A stretch of 64,000 nt of DNA, taken from Ashinkailepas kermadecensis. Lineage: Eukaryota; Arthropoda; Thecostraca; Neolepadidae. The DNA is taken from contig JAOTOM010002649.1 in NCBI GenBank assembly GCA_034440615.1, positions 48,729 through 112,728 on the forward strand, given 5' to 3'. A model generated the notes under the pieces. The model made no database searches, was not told the DNA's origin, and saw only the letters and a program-made list of their open reading frames with translations. Position 1 is the first letter of the stretch; every line of letters begins with the position of its first letter. Positions 57,280 through 64,000 of this stretch are shown piece by piece. The position numbers and the translations under genes were made by a program.

Positions 57280-59710
57280 GGCACAGAGGCTCCAAGCCTT
57301 CTTCAATTGACACGCAAACCGAGTGTTCAGATGCGGCCGAATACATTGGGAGTCTGCAGCGTACCTCACCGCTTGGCTGGCTGCACTTGTCTGGCAGCCT
57401 CAGCAAAATCAGCAACTGTCATTTCAAGAACTGGGAGACATGCTGAATCGGCTAAGGCACTAGGAAGTGAATCGAAAGGTTTCAGTAAGTTTCGACGTTG
57501 CGTCCTTATGTACTTACCAGCATGGATAATAGTAGACGGATAGGAAACTCCCCGGAATTGGCGAGCAAGGACAGGCTATTGCCACCTAGCCGTGGGAGGC
57601 CGAAACTAATCCTGGCTAGGATATTGTTTGATTCCAGCGACACATTCCCGCGTTGGAGAGTAACGCGTCGTTTAGTTTCAGCCAATTTCCGCTTTTTGGA
57701 GAAGCTAGGGAACCGTGATCCTGCTTCATGAAGCCCTGTGGCGGTAAGGAATTAATTAAAAACATCTATGCCTCCATTTCTTTGTTTCAGGGGACATTTA
57801 AACGCATGGCGTGGTACTACGTTTATGTACTACGTTTATGGCGCGTGTGTGTTCTTTTGGAAGTAACTGATGCGTTTTGCATCAAGTGAAGCATGTAATT
57901 CTCCATCGCATTGGCCAGTTATTTACTCTAAATCACGAGAAAATCTGAACCAGTGCCATTTAGTCTGTTTCAGCTTTTGTTTGGCTTGAATCATTGGTCA
58001 AAGGGGGCGACGTAAATGTACCCATCTTCACCTTCATATGCAGCTCTGAAACTAAGGGTTTTGGCTGGAGGATGTCCGATTTGAGGCTGAGGAGCAGTCT
58101 GAAGGAAGAATTGTCTGGTACAAAATATTGCAATCTTTACCTAAGGTACATGGCTCAATATTTTGAAAGGTTGCCAAGGTTTTGGGTTGGTGATATGTAT
58201 CATATATTCAAAAGCCATGCAGGTTTGTCATACTGATTTAGTAAGAAAAAGTAATCATGGGGTGTAAACTTTAAATGCTATTGCTATCTTTGCACACAGT
58301 ACATGTTTCTTCCTGTCTGTGCTGAGTTGGTTTGTAAGAAATTATATAGTTTCTTTTTTGCAATGTAACATACAACCTTCGATCACCTGTTTTAGGCACG
58401 TGCTCATGATACATTTAATTGCTTATTTGTCATTATTGTATGCTATCTGGTCCATCATATCATAGCACATGCTATCATATGATATATATGATATATCATA
58501 TGCTTGTATGTCATGTAGGTAGGAAAACTACCATTTCCTATTACAAATGCCTCCTCATAATTTTGCATTCCATCTCTTACTTTTGGACATTCGCCACACC
58601 AAAGATGTATCCAACGCATGGTACTAACCATTGTATAGCTTTTGCGACCAATTTGTCATGTGATTTCAAAGGTCAAAGTCAATTTTTAGGTGAAGTCGGT
58701 TGGTGACCTATGATGACCTTGTTAGGGTCATGATGGTCAGGTATGCTTCAAAGTGTGCAAAGGTTTTTGAGAACGATATGCAATCTGTTAATCGATCGTG
58801 TATCTATATTGTGAATATGTGAGATATTCCGCAGTTTGGTCCGACATGCTGCCACTAAAAGCGTTGTAGCTCACTGACCTGACATGACCTTGACATGATA
58901 ATTTTGGACCATGTGTAAAAGTGATGTAGCATAGGGTACTGTAAGTTTCAGAGCTCTAATGCGAACCGTTCTTTGGCTATGGTACGAAACGTCATGGGGA
59001 GGTATCTACCCACCCACCCGGCCGTGCAAGGGTTAACATGGGAGACGTGGCAGCTGCAAGGGGGTCATGCAGGGGGCCCCTGACAGTACCTCAGATGGCT
59101 CCAATGGCTGATCCGGGGCCCCTCGGCCTAATCAATGTTCATCATGTGCTCCTAGGCCTGCTCAGGGTCCCCTCGTTTGTCAAAGAAGATACTTCAGAGG
59201 GAAATGTGACTGCCAGGGCTAATCAGCCAATCTGTCTTTGGCCAATCAACAGCCCTTGGGGTGGGGGGGGGGGGGGGGGGGCATCGGAATGGAATTGGCC
59301 TGCCCCAGACGAGTCCCAGGCATATACGGTTGGAGGGGGAGGGGACAGGTGCTCTACCTTGTTTTCTGCCGGCTATTCTGACACTCCGCTTCCCTCAGTT
59401 AGTCGGCACAGGTTAGTTGGTCACGAGCTTCATGGTTCTATACGGCGGCCCAAAGGATGGCAGCTACTGGAGAATGCGTCCCCGGCTGGCGCCGAAGACG
59501 CAGTTTTTTTTTCTCCAAACGACGCGTTGTAGAAGGCCGATACAGCTATATTTCCCCATCCCGTCAAGTTTTTTCGATGGGGTGTCATTCGCATCTCCTG
59601 GCCAGGAGTAGTTCTCCGATCGTCCGATAGATGTCGCCAGTATCAGTCGGTGGTCGTAAACATCAAAGTTCCGCCCGAGAGTTTCCGATCCGTCTACCGT
59701 GGTATTATCC
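57280..59710. other. No gene recognised
   Basis: Anonymous DNA with an AT palindrome-rich stretch near 58470-58505 and a 20-base G run at about 59262-59281. The 164-codon frame at 59038 runs through the G run and shows no domain. Confidence 0.4.
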
Positions 59711-60437
59711 GTGGTACACTCGCTTTCGGTAGGATGTTCGGGGTACCCTTAGCATGGCTGGCTCACTAGGAACGTAGCCTGTGACGCTGTACACCAAAAA
59801 TTACGAGTAGGCTGCGCCGTTTCACAGTTATGAGTTGCGTGACAGTCTACCAGCTTCGCCACCGGCCAGCGTCCGAGCCATAGGATTCGCGGTGTGGTCG
59901 TCACGCGACCATTTACCCTACAGCCATACAGTCGTAAACACGGGTATTCCCTGTTCCCGCCTTGCATTCCTCTGTCGGCGAAACAACATTGGCAGTTAAA
60001 CGAGCAGGTTACTGGACTTCTGTCGATCAGCAACAATTGATAGCTGCGGATTTCTGACTCCAGCAACACAGAATGAGCAGGAATGGTTGGAAAAAGCTCA
60101 GTTGCAAAGATGTAGCGAAAGGAGATGGGAGGTTTATGTCAATGAAGTATTCTCTGGCCCCAAAATAATAATAGAATGTCCAACATTTATATGTTTTAGA
60201 AATGTAGTTCGAACTCTTGCTGGGGTGGCTTTATGAACCAGGATCCAATTGCTAAGAAGAGCTGGTTTCGTGAACCCTGGCCATGATTCCATGAATTACA
60301 GTTTTACAGTCTAAATTTGGCAAAGCGCTTCACGTGCCGTCAATACACCGACACGGCGACCCCGGCAGCTCGCTCTCGACCTTATCATGCCAATTGCCAA
60401 CTGACCCTCCCAGCCGGGGACTAAAAGCAAGCACCCG

Positions 60438-60520
60438 AAGCGACTCGAACCTAGCATTGCCAGGACAGCGGAGACGGGTGCACGACAGCGCTCTAGCCAA
60501 CTAAGCTACCGAGGCGGCAA
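60438..60520 (-). ncRNA. tRNA-like segment, left palindrome arm
   Basis: Reverse complement of the segment at 61038-61120 with a few substitutions; A box GGTAGCTTAGTTGGCTAGAG and B box GGTTCGAGTCG on the minus strand. Confidence 0.5.
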
Positions 60521-61037
60521 GTCACAGGGAGACACTTGCTTGCTTAATTCAGATTCATTGACAAGTCAATTAGTTACTTGATTAAATTGCATCTACTTCA
60601 TTGAGAATCACAAGTTTTAGGGCGCAAGGAATGTGTTGCATGATATCATATTATTTATTACATATGTTGTGCACTGTACTGCAAGCGACATATTCAGAAT
60701 TCCGAGGGGATAAAGTATTTCTTCAAACTGATACCATCCAACTATTTTACCATACAAAGATTTTACTTTATATTGCTTCATATAAAGTAAAATATTTGTA
60801 TGGTAAAATAGTAGGATGGTATCAGTGTGAAGAAATACTTTATCCCCACGGAATTCTGAATATGTCGCTTGCAGTACAGTGCGTGCACAACATATGCAAT
60901 AAATAATATGATATCATGCAACACATTCCTTGCGCCCTAAAACATGTGATTCTCAATGAAGTAGATGCAATTTAATCAAGTAACTAATTGACTTGTCAAC
61001 GAATCTGAATTAAGCAAGCAAGTGCCTCCCTGTGATT

Positions 61038-61120
61038 TGCCGCCTCGGTAGCTTAGTTGGCTAGAGCGCTGTCGTGCACCCGTCTCCGCTGTCCTGGCAA
61101 TGCTAGGTTCGAGTCGCTTC
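61038..61120 (+). ncRNA. tRNA-like segment, right palindrome arm
   Basis: GCCTCGGTAGCTTAGTTGGC carries an A box, and GGTTCGAGTCG at 61106 a B box. The middle is longer than a normal tRNA anticodon arm and the acceptor stem does not close. It is therefore more likely a SINE head or element-internal pol III promoter than a working tRNA gene. Confidence 0.5.
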
Positions 61121-61859
61121 GCGTGCTCGCTTTTAGTCCCCGGCTGGGGGTCAGTTGGCAATTGGCACGATAAGGTCGAGAGCGAGCTGCCGGGGCCGCC
61201 GTGTCGGTGTATTGACGGCACGTGAAGCGCTTTGCCAAATTTAGACTGTAAAACTGTAATTCATGGAATCATGGCCAGGGTTCACGAAACCAGCTCTTCT
61301 TAGCAATTGGATCCTGGTTCATAAAGCCACCCCAGCAAGAGTTCGAACTACATTTCTAAAACGTATAAATGTTGGACATTCTAATATTATTTGGGGCCAG
61401 AGAATACTTCATTGACATCATAAACCTCCCATCTCCTTTCGCTACATCTGTGCAACTGAGCTTTTTCCAACCTTTCCTGCTCATTCTGTGTTGCTGGAGT
61501 CAGAAATCCGCAGCTATCAATTGTTGCTGATCGACAGAAGTCCGGTAACCTGCTCGTTTAACTGCCAATGTTGTTTCGCCGACAGAGGAATGCAAGGCGG
61601 GAACAGGGAAGACCCGTGTTTACCACTGCATGGCTGCAGGGCAAATGGTCGCGTAACGACCACACCGCGAATCCTATGGCTCGGACGCTGGCCGGTGGCG
61701 AAGCTGGTAGACTGTCACGCAACTCATAACTATGAAACGGCGCAGCCTACCAGTAATTTTTGGTGTGCAGCGTCACAGCCTACGTTCCTAGTGAGCCAGC
61801 CATGCTAAGGGTACCCCCGATCATCCCACCGAAAGCGAGTGTACCAGACTGCCAGTATC

Positions 61860-62540
61860 TGGCGCAATGAATGCGGTTGGGCAAGCATTGAAACTGGTCG
61901 ATGAAACTGTACTGCCAAGGCCAAAGAGGGATTTCCTGAATTCAGTACAGAAGTGTATTAAATTTGGGTCTTTCTGCTTTAGCGGTGAATAATTCATGCA
62001 GGTCAATGGTCTCCCCATGTGGTCCCCGTGAAGTGCAGCTCTAGCAAACCTCTGCATGGAAAATATGAAAGATTTCCTTTTCAAGCACATCGTCAGTAGT
62101 GAATCTGAATGGATTGATGACGTATTAACACAATGCGTAGATGACGTAATTGTGATTGTATCAACAGCTACCGATCTGTATGATATGCTGAGTTGGTTGA
62201 AAGGTGTAGAAACATGCATGCAATTTACTTTTGAGCGAGAAAATGACCAAAACTCCCGTTTCTCCATGTGTTGATCGAAAGAGAGGTAAGAGTGCTCTGT
62301 AGTTTTCGAAACGTACAAAACCTGCGACCCAAAATTATATGATTAATTTATATTCGGGTTATAGCATTGAAACAAAAACAGGAGTAGTGCTCGGCGTTTT
62401 CATATGTGTACACATAACCGTGTTCACCCTGCTATATTAATGCTGATATTGAATATGTCGCCAACGCATTTAGAAGGTTACAGTTAACCACTGATGTATT
62501 GTTGACCCTTGAAAGCAAAGCCAGATACATCTACCAAAGG
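61860..62540 (+). mobile_element. Penelope-like reverse transcriptase fragment
   Basis: The plus strand reads TVLPRPKRDFLNSVQKCIKF, FMQVNGLPMWSP, LCMENMKDFLFKHIVSSESE, then the catalytic CVDDVIVIVSTATDLYDML and FTFERENDQNSRF. This is the RT palm order of Penelope-like elements, with VDD as in the copy at 4000-6170. Several in-frame stops and a frameshift make it inactive. It begins within 20 bp of the palindrome's right end. Confidence 0.72.
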
Positions 62541-62887
62541 CAGCCCATCAAAAGACTATCACTCCCGAGGCATACGCATCTGTGCATACATCTAAGATAA
62601 CGGAAGGTGTTAGCATACGCACGGGTCCAGATATGACCTTGGCTAGCATGTTTGCAATGAAAATATATGGCGAGGTGAGTGTGTGCCGTATCCGGTACTG
62701 GTTGGTCTGATTCACATCTCTGTGCCTTTTCGTGTCACGTGTCTTCCGTTTTATCAATCGTCAATGGTTTTGTATTTTGGCGAGATGTCTGCCATTCCAT
62801 GACGAAGGCAGGAACACAGAAACATTGGAATCATTGTGTTCTCTTTTCAGTTCGTTTATCATCATGTCATATTATCATTTGCCAAAT

Positions 62888-63190
62888 ATACAATCTCTCT
62901 ATCTCTCTCCCTCTCTCTCCCTCCCTCTCTACCTCTCTCTCCCTCTCTCTTGCTCCCTCTCTCTCTCTGGTTCCCTCCTCTCTCTCCCTCTGTCTCTCCC
63001 TCACCTCTCTGTCCCTCCCTCCCTCTTTCCCCCTCCATCCTCTCTCTCCCTCTGTCTCTCCCTCACCTCTCTCTCCCTCGCTCGCTCCCTCCCTCCCTCC
63101 CTCTCTCCCCTCTCTCTCCCTCCCTCTCACTCCCATCTCTCTCCCTCTCTTCCTCTATCCCTCTCTCTCTCCCTCCCTCTCCCTTTCTCC

Positions 63191-63279
<89 letters not shown>

Positions 63280-63283
63280 TTTT
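62888..63283. repeat. CT-rich compound microsatellite
   Basis: CTCTCC, CTCC and CT repeats, finishing with about 90 bp of pure (CT)n and a TTTTTT break. Confidence 0.94.
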
Positions 63284-64000
63284 TATCTCTCTACCTGTAC
63301 AGAAGGGAATTATGACACTACCGTAGACTCATTGGAGATAAGAGGACTACATCAACTGGGGACGCTGACGCGGGGTGTACGTGCCGCCGCTCTTCCGACC
63401 ACTAAGCTTCAGTCACCTGTCACTGCGCCAGAGCGTGGCACATGGCATTGTTGGCCAGCAGCCGAGTTTCCCCCCCCCGCGCCCCGCCCGGCTCTGGCAA
63501 CGGCATGCCGCCAGCCTGCAGCGTACCCCGTCTTCCCGCGTGTGTCCGGCCAAAAATAATGCGCTATCCACAGCTCGTTTCCCTGGCGATACCATGCAGA
63601 TTCCAAGACGGCGCCGAGGAATATGTCTGGCACGAGTCGAGTGGAAAAGGCTTCAAACTGCACACCTAATGACCAATCTAGACCGCTGTTCTTGAAGGCT
63701 AAGCTACATGAAATATAAAGGTGAATTTTCATGCAGGGTTGGAAATGGGCCCGGCAGGCCGATGGAATGAGGGTCGGATATTAATTATATTATACTGGCA
63801 GGGCCAAATCCACATTTTGCAGACATCTGGGGGCTGGCCGAAACCAGGACATTGCCCCACTTTGCTTGCTACACTGGATTTGTTTTAATTGGAAGGTTAT
63901 GTGTTATCTAAAAGAAAATAAACAACTTACTGCTAGAATTAATTTATGTGCAAAAAATAACAACACCACAGTTTAAATAAAATTATATATTGTTCATTTT
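63284..64000. other. No gene recognised at right edge
   Basis: GC-rich to about 63700, then AT-rich. Open frames on both strands show no recognisable domain. Confidence 0.4.

Larger units (their letters stand above)
59713..61845. repeat. 2.13-kb near-perfect inverted repeat (palindrome), arms about 1.06 kb
   Basis: The arm 59713-60773 is repeated in reverse complement at 60780-61845, with a spacer of only about six bases at 60774-60779. The centre is TTTTACTTTATAT, spacer, ATATAAAGTAAAA. Both arms contain the same 106-codon frame (59749-60069 minus; 61488-61808 plus) with few changes, and the same tRNA-like segment. The outer ends share GGTACACTCGCTTTC and its complement. Confidence 0.93.

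Noticed and set aside
59038..59532. 164-codon plus-strand frame starting with ATG
   Set aside because: It runs through a 20-base G run and has no domain; the G run alone makes its frame unreliable.
61038..61120. Functional tRNA gene
   Set aside because: A and B boxes exist, but the acceptor stem does not pair and the middle is too long; kept only as a tRNA-like segment.

Overview
The window is nuclear DNA of an invertebrate animal. It has GT-AG introns and compact GC-rich exons in AT-richer introns. It also has Penelope-like and other non-LTR retroelement remnants, inverted-repeat DNA elements, very long (CT)n/(GA)n tracts and about thirty minisatellites. The microsatellite load resembles what is known of crustaceans, but the sequence alone does not fix the taxon. 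No prokaryotic or organellar features are present.

The one gene that can be assembled completely is a plus-strand transporter of the SLC6 (neurotransmitter:sodium symporter) family, closest to the SLC6A15/SLC6A17 (B0AT2/NTT4) branch. Twelve exons between 12856 and 44577 join with consistent phases into a 663-residue protein with twelve membrane helices. It should carry neutral amino acids with sodium. A TATA-like motif lies near 12341, the stop codon is at 44575-44577, and GC-rich 3' flank follows.

Layout: 1-12300 is upstream DNA with minisatellites (1-452, 1565-2610, 10250-11370) and an inverted pair of Penelope-like elements whose 3' ends run into (TC)n tracts (3752-7802). 12856-44577 is the transporter gene, whose introns are filled with tandem arrays, a non-LTR retrotransposon piece, two inverted-repeat elements, a promoter-like cluster (31640-31690) and an antisense cysteine-rich ORF (29549-30188). 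44578-59700 is mostly anonymous, with more arrays and weak minus-strand candidate exons. 59713-61845 is a 2.1-kb near-perfect palindrome with a tRNA-like segment in each arm, followed by another Penelope-like reverse transcriptase piece and a CT-rich tract.

The most striking observation is that several intronic arrays are built from the gene's own splice sites. Exon 1 and exon 10 donors are repeated downstream of the real donor. Exon 3 and exon 9 acceptors are repeated upstream of the real acceptor. The exon 6 donor is duplicated. Behind exon 10 the unit is 39 bp and leaves the frame open, so alternative donor use would add blocks of 13 residues to the last extracellular loop.
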